The position numbers and the translations under genes were made by a program. A stretch of 26,061 bases of DNA from a virus. Below, one piece after another: positions 5,449-13,688 of this stretch (position 1 is its first letter; every line of letters starts with the position of its first letter). The notes beneath the pieces were generated by a model. The model did no database searches and was not told the origin of the DNA. It worked only from the letters and a program-made list of their open reading frames with translations. Location: positions 1 through 26,061 of the IMG/VR virus record IMGVR_UViG_3300028840_000408, one strand, 5' to 3'.

Positions 5449-7812
5449 TTAAAAGGGCGGTCTATCTTCGGACACTTCGACATCTTGCCAAGGTGTCTTA
5501 CATCGCATTAATGTGTCCCAGTTGTCCCGGCACTCTTGCAGGGTGGGGAAGACGAAGCACATAGGACGGGTATTAACTCGCAGTCCGACGTTGGGGGAAT
5601 CCTTGTCCGGCGTGATCGAGATCTGCCGCGTTCTGGGATATCCTAAAGGAAGGAATCGTCCCAGGAATTTAGCCATCCGCGTCTTTGTACACCGGCTCTG
5701 CCACAGTTGACTCCCTGGGCGTTTGACGAACTCAACATAATCTAGGAACAACTCCTCTTTAATTACCACGCACTCCCATTCTTCCTGCCTGGGCAGTAGG
5801 ATACCTTCTTGAAGCTTATCATACCACCAGGCCTCTTCGGGGCTGAGGTTCAGGGCCTTCTGCTCTGCCAGGGCATCCGTCTTGGGAGCCTCAGCGAAGG
5901 AGAAGCCTGAGATATCGTAGTTCAGTAGGTAGTTCAGCAAGCCCTCATAACCACCGTCGTTCAGTTGGTTCATGATAGCACTGAAGTACTCGTGATCTTC
6001 CTTACGGGCGTCACTCACATCAAGGACGAAGAAACGTCTGTCATCCATATCGACAGGGATCACCCACTCAGAGTTGGAGGCCATGACGATGTGTAGATAG
6101 TTGCGTCCGAACTCGGCGTCAATACCTTTGGCCTCAATCATCAACTGCTCTTCAGTGATCAAGCCCTTGAGGATCGCTTCATTCTTTTTGTCACCAGCAT
6201 AGAAAGCTTCATCAGCGAACAGGAACACGCAGTCACGAAGGTGACTATTGAAGGCACCGGTCAAGTGTTTGGAGTTTGTCACTTGCAGGAAGTGTTGCCC
6301 GAACAGGTGGCCGAAGGCCTTAGAGAACACGCCCTTGCCTGTCCCTTGCTTGCCGCGTAGCACGATGGCCACACCAGCCGGTTGATCTGGGCGTTGCACC
6401 GCCGCAGCCATCCACTGCATGAAATAGTCGTAGTGTTCTTGGTTGCCACGGCACAGGTTCTCTTTGACATGCTCCAGGAACAGGGAGCAATCGCCAGGCT
6501 TGGCTACACAGTTGAAGCCCTGCCACAGGTTGAAAGCGTTGGGGGTCTCACGCCCAGGGACGAACACCATTGTGTCGAACTGTTCACGACGGGGATGCTC
6601 CAGCCACCACTTACCTAAAGGCATATACTGAGGGACATCGTTCTTCATCCCGATCTGTACTTGGCGGTTCATGTATCGGTTGCGGAAGTCTTCGAAGGCC
6701 TGGTAGATGATCTTGGTCCGGTCGAAGGCGTGGTCCCACTCCCTGGCAATGACTCGGCACTTAGAGCCCAGGGAAGCGATGACTGCGTGACGGTCGTTCA
6801 GTTCCCGCAGTTCCGCAGCTTCGGCCTGTTCCATCGCAGACTTGATCTGTTTTAAAGCGTAGGCCTCAGACCGGGAGCCAAGCTCCAGGACGGACTCGGA
6901 GATCTTGAAGTCAGGGTCCGTGATGACGGCGTAGATCGTCTCAGCGTCACAACCTGCCCGGACCAACTCGCAGCATACACAGAACAGAGACTCAGACCGT
7001 GACTCAAACCGGCCAGGGTCATCAGGATCTTTACCTTGAACGATCAGGACCTTAACCCACGGCTTCACAGCTTCGGGGAGATCCTCCACGGAGGCCAGCC
7101 TCTGCACGTTTCCGCTCACGTCGGGGAGGATGACGTTGGTGGCCAGGGAGGTTCTACTCTGTCCCGCTTGACCTTGCACCATCGGGGCCGCAGTGAAGGC
7201 ACTGATAGGATAGACCACGGACTCATCAAAGTATAGCAACGTGGCCTGGACTTTCTCACGACCCTTGGCCCGCTTCTTTGCGTCCGGCAGGTTCATGGTC
7301 CCAGGCACACGCATGATTCTATCGACATTGTGACAGTTGTCACCACCGAAGAGGATCTCAAGCTGCACGTTGTATCGCTTGGCATCTTCAGCCAGGGCCA
7401 GGTCACCGTCAATCTTGACAGGCTCGGCCAGCTTCCAGAATGCTTGGTAGCCACCACCGGAGAAGATCACACAGGAGGGCCGGGGCTCAGCGTTGCGGAA
7501 CTTGTTAAGGATGCGTTCCTGCTCCTCTTTAAGGTCCTCACCTACGCGGGGATCAACGTCAACATGTAGCCAGTCCATGTGCTTCATGTCAGTACGCTTG
7601 GCCTTCTTATTGATCGGATTGATCGTGGGGTTGACGGAGAAATAGATGTTGTGGGCCGCGTTCATTTTCTCGATCCACGCTTCCATCTTGTCCGTCTGTT
7701 GGGCATTGAATGTCAGACCGATTGGAGCTTTCTTACGCTCAGGATCTGTGGCCACCAGGAGCCACGGTCCGCCTGGTCTGAATTTATTTAGAAAGTCGGT
7801 TGCAATGTGCAT
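5449..7812 (-). CDS. primase-helicase (AEP primase fused to SF3 helicase, DUF5906-like)
   Basis: 787 aa, a typical length for phage and plasmid primase-helicases. The N-terminal archaeo-eukaryotic primase-like domain shows LHVDVDP (82-88, metal-binding D85/D87), SGGGYQAFW (118-126) and DRIMRVPGTMN (164-174). After a linker, the C-terminal superfamily 3 helicase domain has Walker A GKQGTGKG (487-494), Walker B VFLFADE (529-535) and a sensor-like IVMASN (575-580). A D5-like extension follows. The protein should both prime and unwind DNA at the fork. The start at 7812 has AGGGA upstream and overlaps the VRR-NUC gene by 29 nt. It neighbours the polymerase, nuclease and helicases, forming a complete replication set. 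Confidence 0.93.
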   Translation of the reverse strand: MHIATDFLNKFRPGGPWLLVATDPERKKAPIGLTFNAQQTDKMEAWIEKMNAAHNIYFSVNPTINPINKKAKRTDMKHMDWLHVDVDPRVGEDLKEEQERILNKFRNAEPRPSCVIFSGGGYQAFWKLAEPVKIDGDLALAEDAKRYNVQLEILFGGDNCHNVDRIMRVPGTMNLPDAKKRAKGREKVQATLLYFDESVVYPISAFTAAPMVQGQAGQSRTSLATNVILPDVSGNVQRLASVEDLPEAVKPWVKVLIVQGKDPDDPGRFESRSESLFCVCCELVRAGCDAETIYAVITDPDFKISESVLELGSRSEAYALKQIKSAMEQAEAAELRELNDRHAVIASLGSKCRVIAREWDHAFDRTKIIYQAFEDFRNRYMNRQVQIGMKNDVPQYMPLGKWWLEHPRREQFDTMVFVPGRETPNAFNLWQGFNCVAKPGDCSLFLEHVKENLCRGNQEHYDYFMQWMAAAVQRPDQPAGVAIVLRGKQGTGKGVFSKAFGHLFGQHFLQVTNSKHLTGAFNSHLRDCVFLFADEAFYAGDKKNEAILKGLITEEQLMIEAKGIDAEFGRNYLHIVMASNSEWVIPVDMDDRRFFVLDVSDARKEDHEYFSAIMNQLNDGGYEGLLNYLLNYDISGFSFAEAPKTDALAEQKALNLSPEEAWWYDKLQEGILLPRQEEWECVVIKEELFLDYVEFVKRPGSQLWQSRCTKTRMAKFLGRFLPLGYPRTRQISITPDKDSPNVGLRVNTRPMCFVFPTLQECRDNWDTLMRCKTPWQDVEVSEDRPPF

Positions 7813-8221
7813 TATTGTTCCCTGTAAGATAGGCCGCTACTTCGTCTGCTGATTTCCCAATGAAACACGCAAGGGCACGATGCTCCTGGGCATTCCGGTT
7901 ATCCTTGCAAACTTTCTTACAAGCCGTCTCACCATCAAACACCAGCCACTCGCGAGTCTTAGAGACTTGCAAACACAGCCATACTGCTCCTTGATTATAC
8001 CACCGACGCATGATCCAAACCCGCTGTTGCTGGGTGTAGTGGTCGAGGGTGACTTTCGTTTCTTTCTTAACAGGCCAGCGTTCCAGGTACTTCAGTTCGA
8101 CCCACCCGCCAATATAGTTGACGTCCGGTGTCCCTGGGAGTGCCGGGTTTTCAACACTGATCGCATCCTTCTTAAGCTTGTTCAGTGCTTTGACTATCTT
8201 TTTTCGTTGATCCTGTTCCAT
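7784..8221 (-). CDS. VRR-NUC domain nuclease
   Basis: 145 aa, a single-domain PD-(D/E)xK nuclease of VRR-NUC type. The core is LPGTPDVNYIGGWVELK (28-44): D33, E42 and K44 are the catalytic set. A helix with QQQRVW (64-69) supplies the usual conserved Gln. Stand-alone phage VRR-NUC proteins are thought to cleave branched or flap DNA, for example Holliday junctions. The start at 8221 has only a weak GAGA site, and the gene begins 50 nt inside the upstream frame, so it is probably translationally coupled. It lies between polymerase and primase, as in many phages. Confidence 0.9.
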   Translation of the reverse strand: MEQDQRKKIVKALNKLKKDAISVENPALPGTPDVNYIGGWVELKYLERWPVKKETKVTLDHYTQQQRVWIMRRWYNQGAVWLCLQVSKTREWLVFDGETACKKVCKDNRNAQEHRALACFIGKSADEVAAYLTGNNNAHCNRLSK

Positions 8222-8612
8222 TAATATTCTCGATTAAATCCTGTTCAGGGGTGAAGAAAACAACGGTGACGATCTCGCCTTCAAGAATCCCATCATACTG
8301 GGACTTCATGTCGGCCATGAATCGCTTGAAGCTTTTACCGGCATCCTTACAGTGGTAGTAGCTGCCCAGGAGGATCTTGTAGCGGGACAGATCGCCCAGG
8401 ACCATGTGCTTGACCTCGAAGATCCGGGCTCGGCCCCAACATGTCTGCGTGCATTGCTGATCTTCCCACACGTTAACCATGTCGCCGACCGCAACATCTT
8501 GTGCCTGGATGCCTTTCAGAACCACAATATTAAGTGCAATCGGGTCCTCCAGGTTTGGCACCTCGATCTTCTTGGTCCTCAGTTCCTTATTAGGTAGCCA
8601 TAGTTTATACAT
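8172..8612 (-). CDS. hypothetical protein, 146 aa
   Basis: A soluble mixed alpha/beta protein with a hydrophilic Ser/Thr/Gln tail that overlaps the VRR-NUC gene by 50 nt. The middle (residues 30-85) looks beta-rich, with a possible small barrel around VGDMVNVWED. No family recognised. The start at 8612 lies within the last codons of the polymerase gene (8-nt overlap), with GGAG about 12 nt upstream. Its place between polymerase and nuclease suggests a replication accessory, which is inference. Confidence 0.7.
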   Translation of the reverse strand: MYKLWLPNKELRTKKIEVPNLEDPIALNIVVLKGIQAQDVAVGDMVNVWEDQQCTQTCWGRARIFEVKHMVLGDLSRYKILLGSYYHCKDAGKSFKRFMADMKSQYDGILEGEIVTVVFFTPEQDLIENINGTGSTKKDSQSTEQA

Positions 8613-10587
8613 TTGTCAGTTCGTTCTCCATTGAGTGCCCCCAACTACTGCCAAGCTCCACGTCCACTTTGGACGGAACTTTCAAGGTGACACAGTCTGT
8701 CATAATCTTAGCGATTTCATATGCCTCAGACTTCTTATACACAGTTGTATCAAATTCGTCGTGAACTTGCAACTGTAAACTGAAGCCAGCCTCATAAATT
8801 TTTACCATGGCCAGCTTGGTTTGGTCCGCAGAACTGCCCTGGATCAGGTTATTTAGGGCCTTTCGCTCGTTGCCGAACCCGGCTTGGTAGTGAATATGCC
8901 GTCCCAGGAGGGTGATTATATGACGTCGGTTCCATGCCACGCCCTCTACCAGCTTCTTGATTTCCTGCAAAAAGGGCACGCGGCGGTTGAACTCCTCCAG
9001 AAATTTCTTTCCTTCAGGGCCTGCAACCTCTCGCTCTTCGCCCTTGATCTTGATGATCTCCACAGGGAAGCCCAGAGACCGGCAGAGCTTGCCGCCGCCC
9101 ATACCGTACACTAACCCTAGGAAGATGATCTTTGCCCGCCCACGGAGGAATTTAAACTGCTTAGGGTCCGTGTTAGCCGGTGTAGCACCAAAGGCCAGTT
9201 CGGTGGTCGTGTTGTGGAAATCCCAGTTGGGATCGGTGTTTGCCTGGTGGACAGCCTCCGCAGCACCTGGGCAGTTGCACAAAGCCGCAAAGTGGGTGAG
9301 CATACGGGGCTCCTGCCCGGAGTAGTCCATGGCCGCCCACATGCCGCCCTCATCCGGCAGGTATATCTTCCGCCAGAAGATATGGACCGGCATATCCAAG
9401 GCCCACCAGTTGGGCTTACGGCCAGGCTGCTGTTGAAGGTTGGGATTGGATGACGACATACGCCCAGGGCCAGCACCTACCACGGTCTCAGAATTCTGAC
9501 CTTGGCGTTTCAACTGGTTCAACGTCGCGTGAATCCGTCCGTTGACCTGGTGAGACCTGATAGACTTCACGAACGTGTTTCTCAGCTTGTTCAGGTATTT
9601 GGCATGGATGATTGCCGATGCTACCTTGTTGTCCTTTGCAAGGGGCATGAGAAGCTCTGTATTGATCTTAGGCTGCCCGGTGGGTGTCTTATCATAGGGA
9701 AGGCCCGCAGCGTCCAGAGCACGGGCTGTGAGGGTTTTCTTGTTGATCTCATCCACACAGATCCGAACGTTGGTACGACGGGCGATCTCGTCCAGCATAA
9801 GCTGTTCCTGGACAATCGTCCATTGCTCCACGCGGTCCAGGTGGTCGAAGTCGATACGCACACCATGGCGTCTCATTCGAATGAGGATGGGCTGTACGCG
9901 ACGTTCCAGGTCGTACATGCCCTGGAGGCCCTGCTGATCAATAAGCCGCTCCTGACGGCGTAGGATCTTCAGGGGCAGGTCTGCGTCGTCTTCAGCGTAG
10001 AGACCGACATAGCGGGCCGGGAGCTTCCACATATCTTTCTTGGCGTCAATCCCGTAGGCCATGGCCGCATCTCTCAGGGCGTCCTCATTCTTACCCTGGA
10101 AGCCGTAGCCTTTGGCCGTGGCCTCCAGCGAGTACTGGAGCTTGTTCTCATCCAGCAAGGGCTCAGCCACTTGGATGTCACGAAGGTCATGATCCAGGAG
10201 GTCAACCCCGGCCTCAGCTAGGTAGTCCACATCGTAGCCCAGGTTGGCACCGCAGATGGAGCCGGTGAATTCCTTGGACCGATCCTTCAGGTACTGGAAC
10301 ACCTTAGTCTCGTTCATGTTGTCACCACCTCGGTGACGTGTAGGCAGATAGAACTTGGGACCGTCTTCAATGGCGAAGGACACTCCGACGATATAGCCAC
10401 CACGCCGAACACCTGGGCCTAACTTCCGCAGGTCCTTGTCGTTGGTCTCGGTATCAAGACCGATCCGTTTGATGCCCTTCCATGATTGAGGTAGGTCCTC
10501 GAAAGACGGGGGCCTCCAGTTGCTCTCAGGCTTGAACAACGGAGGCGTGTCAGTGTCTTTCCAATTTCTATAGCTACGTCTTGCCAT
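8605..10587 (-). CDS. polA: family A DNA polymerase with 3'-5' exonuclease, Leu762 type
   Basis: 660 aa. The proofreading domain is intact: GLDTETND (D45, E47), N115-x3-D119 and Y197-x3-D201. There is no 5'-3' exonuclease domain, as usual for phage enzymes. Polymerase motif A is AMDYSGQEPR (D421), motif B is RGRAKIIFLGLVYG (R482, K486, Y494) and motif C is VHDE (H609, D610, E611). Aligning motif B to E. coli Pol I places L490 at the Phe762 position; the usual Asn before it is Phe. This site affects discrimination against dideoxynucleotides and divides viral polymerases into Phe, Tyr and Leu groups. The start at 10587 has AAGGAA 9 nt upstream and shares a base with the upstream stop. This is the replicative polymerase of the phage. 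Confidence 0.97.
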   Translation of the reverse strand: MARRSYRNWKDTDTPPLFKPESNWRPPSFEDLPQSWKGIKRIGLDTETNDKDLRKLGPGVRRGGYIVGVSFAIEDGPKFYLPTRHRGGDNMNETKVFQYLKDRSKEFTGSICGANLGYDVDYLAEAGVDLLDHDLRDIQVAEPLLDENKLQYSLEATAKGYGFQGKNEDALRDAAMAYGIDAKKDMWKLPARYVGLYAEDDADLPLKILRRQERLIDQQGLQGMYDLERRVQPILIRMRRHGVRIDFDHLDRVEQWTIVQEQLMLDEIARRTNVRICVDEINKKTLTARALDAAGLPYDKTPTGQPKINTELLMPLAKDNKVASAIIHAKYLNKLRNTFVKSIRSHQVNGRIHATLNQLKRQGQNSETVVGAGPGRMSSSNPNLQQQPGRKPNWWALDMPVHIFWRKIYLPDEGGMWAAMDYSGQEPRMLTHFAALCNCPGAAEAVHQANTDPNWDFHNTTTELAFGATPANTDPKQFKFLRGRAKIIFLGLVYGMGGGKLCRSLGFPVEIIKIKGEEREVAGPEGKKFLEEFNRRVPFLQEIKKLVEGVAWNRRHIITLLGRHIHYQAGFGNERKALNNLIQGSSADQTKLAMVKIYEAGFSLQLQVHDEFDTTVYKKSEAYEIAKIMTDCVTLKVPSKVDVELGSSWGHSMENELTNV

Positions 10588-10958
10588 TACGAATATTTCC
10601 TTTCGCGAATGACCGGCTTCTTTGGCCAGATACCCATGGCACGTTTAACGAAGTCCCAGCTATGTGCCTGCATCCAAGCCCGGCAGAGGTCTACATCATC
10701 AGTGCCTCTCAGTTGTAGCTGATGTTTGTCTGGAATATCCAGAGCCTGGATCTGGTTGAACATAGAAACACGATGAGCACGGGTAAGATAATTACGCCCA
10801 TACTGGCCACGGTTAGCAACAAGAACAATCTGCTCCTGCACAATTGGCTGTCCTGGCACAGGAACATTAGGAGCAGGGCGTGGTGTCCCTCTCACGGCCA
10901 ACTGTTGAGAGAATTTGGCCGCTTGACGGCAGGCGTGATCTAGCATCTGGTTATTCAT
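10587..10958 (-). CDS. hypothetical protein, 123 aa
   Basis: A basic protein with a Pro/Val-rich linker (residues 25-45) between two helical segments. The C-terminus (QAHSWDFVKRAMGIWPKKP) is basic and aromatic, which might bind nucleic acid. The start at 10958 has GAGGT upstream and a TAATG junction with the preceding gene; the stop overlaps the polymerase start. No family recognised. Confidence 0.72.
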   Translation of the reverse strand: MNNQMLDHACRQAAKFSQQLAVRGTPRPAPNVPVPGQPIVQEQIVLVANRGQYGRNYLTRAHRVSMFNQIQALDIPDKHQLQLRGTDDVDLCRAWMQAHSWDFVKRAMGIWPKKPVIRERKYS

Positions 10959-11332
10959 TACTTTACCTCATTTCTTGGGTTAAGATTCATAACGTGACCG
11001 AACTTCCCGGCCCTGTTGATCATTCTAATAACATAGGTCCCCCAGCCTTGTTCGGCTTCGTGGAACTCTATTCCTAACTCGTGCATGATCTCCAGGACGT
11101 GACCGAACGGATGGTCAACGGTATAGTTCAGCACGAAGCAGGCGGGCATCAGCGGGCCAGCGATCATGGTCCTGGAGGGTAATGACACCACCTCTTCCAA
11201 ACACTCATAACCATTACCGTCATCCACACAGTTCCGACAGTCATAACAATTGAACAGCCAGATCTCTTTGGAGTCTTTGATGGCCTGACGCATGGCCCGC
11301 TTAAGCAACGCTTTCTTGGTTTTATTTAACAT
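10958..11332 (-). CDS. hypothetical Cys-cluster protein, 124 aa
   Basis: A basic N-terminal helix (residues 1-20) precedes a cysteine cluster C29-x2-C32-x2-C35 with C44, which looks like a metal-binding site. The remainder is a mixed alpha/beta domain. No known family recognised. The ribosome binding site is weak and the start lies 11 nt inside the arginine-rich gene, so it is probably coupled to it. Confidence 0.7.
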   Translation of the reverse strand: MLNKTKKALLKRAMRQAIKDSKEIWLFNCYDCRNCVDDGNGYECLEEVVSLPSRTMIAGPLMPACFVLNYTVDHPFGHVLEIMHELGIEFHEAEQGWGTYVIRMINRAGKFGHVMNLNPRNEVK

Positions 11333-11537
11333 TCAATAGGTCCCGACATCTTTCAATCAATTCATCCATGATAAGGAATGGCGGAAGAAAAAGCAAGTCT
11401 AAAATGCTGTACCGTGTTCTTTTTCTTCGACGGCGTAACGGCTTCTGCCAGTTGTACTTCCGAGTCCGGCGAAAGGCCAGGTCTCGACGTTGGCGACGAC
11501 GGTTACGGATGGATCTAGGTGTTCGGTACTTCGCCAT
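11322..11537 (-). CDS. arginine-rich small protein
   Basis: 71 aa. The first 42 residues contain 17 arginines, including blocks such as RNRRRQRR and RRRRKR. The last 28 residues form a hydrophobic and then acidic helix (LDLLFLPPFLIMDELIERC). The shape suggests nucleic-acid binding at the N-terminus and a protein or membrane contact at the C-terminus. The ATG at 11537 has a good AGGAGA site. It lies 9 nt after the helicase stop, inside the replication operon. Function unknown. Confidence 0.7.
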   Translation of the reverse strand: MAKYRTPRSIRNRRRQRRDLAFRRTRKYNWQKPLRRRRKRTRYSILDLLFLPPFLIMDELIERCRDLLNVK

Positions 11538-11546
11538 GATACTCTC

Positions 11547-12731
11547 CTATCTAACTACCAGTGTAAGTTTCTCTGCTGCCCGAGTCACGGCAGTGTATAA
11601 CCACTTGAACCGATCACTCCCAAACACAGAACTTTCGTCGAAGACTAGGACCGAGTCCCATTGCGATCCCTGGGCCTTGTGACATGTTAGGGCGTACCCA
11701 TAGTCAAACTCCTGGGCTTCCTTACGAATCCACCACGGAAGCTGGGCCTTAGGATCTGGATTAACAAACGGATCAGCGTGTGCTTCGACAGCCACGTACT
11801 GCCCGTCCTCATTCATAACAATCAGGTCAACCTTGTCGCGATCATCCCCAGCAAAGCAGGTGTCCACGGTCCAGATGCTTCCATTCAGGAGGCCGACCTC
11901 GTGATCATTACGCAAGCAGACGACTCTATCCCCAGGGACAGGCAGTTCTGACTCACGCCTAAGCAGTTCGCGAATGCGAAAGTTTGTTGCCTTCTTGGTG
12001 TCGTTCTTACCTACCAAAAGTTGCTCGTGTTCTAAGACTTCCTCAGGGCTGATAGATCCCCAGGCACGGACCATCCCGCCATCGGGCCGGGGCATCTTAC
12101 GTTCCCGGATGTCCGTAGCCAATCGGATGATCGGATTCTCACGGGCCTGTCTGTGGATCTCTGTCAGCATAAAGTCAGGTTGTGCATTGATAAAGTAACC
12201 CGCACCAAACACCGGTGGCAGTTGGGCAGGATCGCCCAGGACCAAAATGTCCACACCGAAGCTCATCAGGTCACGGGCCATCTGTTCGTTCACCATGGAA
12301 ACCTCATCCACGATGATCAGGTCAGCACCTTTAACCATGCTCTCTGGATTAAGCTTAAAGCTTGGACTGTTCAGCTTTTTCTGTTCCAGGGCAATCTCAA
12401 TTTCAAGTTGTTCTTTACGTTTGACATCCTCATCGTCGCAGCATGCGAGTTGTTCCTCAAGCCTCTTCAGAGGCAGCTTACTCCGTTCCTGCGGTAGATA
12501 AATCAACTGGTGTATAGTATAAGCCTCTACACCTTTCTGGCGTAGGACGTAAGCAGCCTTACCTGTGAAGGCACAGAACAGGGGCAGTGTGCAGTCCTCG
12601 GCAATGTACTTGGCCAAGGTCGTTTTCCCTGTACCCGCATACCCAAACAGACGAAAGACTTGGCTGGCACTGTTACGCCTCCAGGCCTTGATCATATCTA
12701 TAGCTCGTTGCTGTTGGGGTGCAAGTTTCAT
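11547..12731 (-). CDS. Dda/RecD-like SF1B DNA helicase
   Basis: 394 aa, close in size to T4 Dda. Motifs in order: Walker A GYAGTGKTT (30-38, K36), Walker B VDEVSM (141-146), motif III GDPAQLPP (166-173), HRQA (193-196), HKAQGSQW (351-358) and YTAVTRA (379-385). A charged helical insertion lies between motifs Ia and II (about 80-125). Such 5'-3' helicases help origin opening, recombination and clearing bound proteins. The start at 12731 has GAGGT upstream. It follows the ssDNA-binding protein candidate across a gap with a strong hairpin. Confidence 0.93.
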   Translation of the reverse strand: MKLAPQQQRAIDMIKAWRRNSASQVFRLFGYAGTGKTTLAKYIAEDCTLPLFCAFTGKAAYVLRQKGVEAYTIHQLIYLPQERSKLPLKRLEEQLACCDDEDVKRKEQLEIEIALEQKKLNSPSFKLNPESMVKGADLIIVDEVSMVNEQMARDLMSFGVDILVLGDPAQLPPVFGAGYFINAQPDFMLTEIHRQARENPIIRLATDIRERKMPRPDGGMVRAWGSISPEEVLEHEQLLVGKNDTKKATNFRIRELLRRESELPVPGDRVVCLRNDHEVGLLNGSIWTVDTCFAGDDRDKVDLIVMNEDGQYVAVEAHADPFVNPDPKAQLPWWIRKEAQEFDYGYALTCHKAQGSQWDSVLVFDESSVFGSDRFKWLYTAVTRAAEKLTLVVR

Positions 12732-12752
12732 AATACCTCGAAGTTAAATTTA

Positions 12753-12777
12753 AGGCCGGGAGTACGCCTCCCGGCCT
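12753..12777 (-). terminator. strong GC hairpin between SSB-like and helicase genes
   Basis: A perfect 10-bp stem (AGGCCGGGAG / CTCCCGGCCT) with a 5-nt loop, 38 nt past the SSB-like stop and 22 nt upstream of the helicase ATG. On the minus strand it is followed by an AT-rich TAAATTTAACTT rather than a pure T run. It could be a partial terminator, or a 3' stabilising hairpin that raises SSB yield relative to the helicase. There is too little room for a complete promoter between the hairpin and the helicase start. Confidence 0.6.
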
Positions 12778-12814
12778 AAGGTTAAGATGAAGAAAAGAAG
12801 GAGGTTGTCAGGGT

Positions 12815-13651
12815 TTAGAACGGCACTTCACCCTTGGGCTTTTTGTCGTCGCCCGCAGCGTTCTGGGCCGCGTGATCGACCTTGGCCTCACCAGACTTGA
12901 CCAGCTTGTAGAATGCCTGGCCCATGTCCAGCAAGTCACTGCCCGGAGCAATCAGGGAATCAATGATTGAACCGTTCAAGGAATCAATCTTGAAGTTCCA
13001 GAACTTGTCCTGGTTCTTGGTTTGCTTCACAGCACCAAGACGCAGACGGTGGGCGAACAACGGAGGCGATGCCTTGCGACCTTCACCAACTGGCACCTGG
13101 AAGGAACGCAGTTTGGTCATTGCTGCCTTGTACACCTTGATCTTGGTGGAGGTGAATGTCACCATGGCCTGAGACACGACGGTGTCGTTCTCATCCAGGA
13201 TGTTGCCGTACATGTAGTACGTCTCGATGAGATCGTTCTCACCGACCTTGTACTTGCCGAACTGTGTGCTGGCGGCCTTGGCTGCCTTCACGACGTCGGA
13301 GTCCATCTCATGGATGGCCACGAATCCACCGCCACTGTTGCGGGGCACCCACTCGACATACACATGCTGCGTGATGACGGGCTGGAACGGAACGCCGGTC
13401 TCGGGCGAGTACAGATCGCCGGTCACACTGTTGAGGATCATGCCCTGCTTGGCACCCTCAATGTAGGCCGCGTCGTCTTCCGACAACTGGGGTGACAGTT
13501 GCTGAAGCACTGTAAGGAACGGGATGGAAAAGTCTTCCTTGCCCGTGTTGTCGAAGCCTTCCTGGCCATAGTCACTGTAACCCTCGAAGGTCACCAATGC
13601 TGCGGCTTCTTTCTTGGCCAATTCGTTCTTTGTTGCTTTCTTTGCTGCCAT
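12815..13651 (-). CDS. candidate single-stranded DNA-binding protein
   Basis: 278 aa. The N-terminus is Lys/Ala-rich, the middle is beta-rich (residues 60-215), and the C-terminus is a disordered stretch ending in DDKKPKGEVPF. The final VPF resembles the IPF tip of bacterial SSB, which recruits partner proteins. The gene sits directly upstream of a helicase and downstream of a replication-unit promoter. I infer an SSB from tail and context; the core does not show a fold I can name from motifs. The ATG at 13651 has a GGAGAC site 5 nt upstream. Confidence 0.6.
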   Translation of the reverse strand: MAAKKATKNELAKKEAAALVTFEGYSDYGQEGFDNTGKEDFSIPFLTVLQQLSPQLSEDDAAYIEGAKQGMILNSVTGDLYSPETGVPFQPVITQHVYVEWVPRNSGGGFVAIHEMDSDVVKAAKAASTQFGKYKVGENDLIETYYMYGNILDENDTVVSQAMVTFTSTKIKVYKAAMTKLRSFQVPVGEGRKASPPLFAHRLRLGAVKQTKNQDKFWNFKIDSLNGSIIDSLIAPGSDLLDMGQAFYKLVKSGEAKVDHAAQNAAGDDKKPKGEVPF

Positions 13652-13674
13652 GTCTTGTCTCCAAAAAAAAGTGA

Positions 13675-13688
13675 TTGATACGTATCAA
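13675..13688. repeat. 14-bp perfect palindrome
   Basis: TTGATACGTATCAA overlaps the stop codon of the 195-aa gene and lies about 24 nt upstream of the SSB-like start. On the minus strand it is followed by TCAC and eight T residues, so it could be a weak terminator or attenuator. It could also be an operator. With only a 4-nt loop and an AT-rich stem it may be incidental. Confidence 0.35.
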
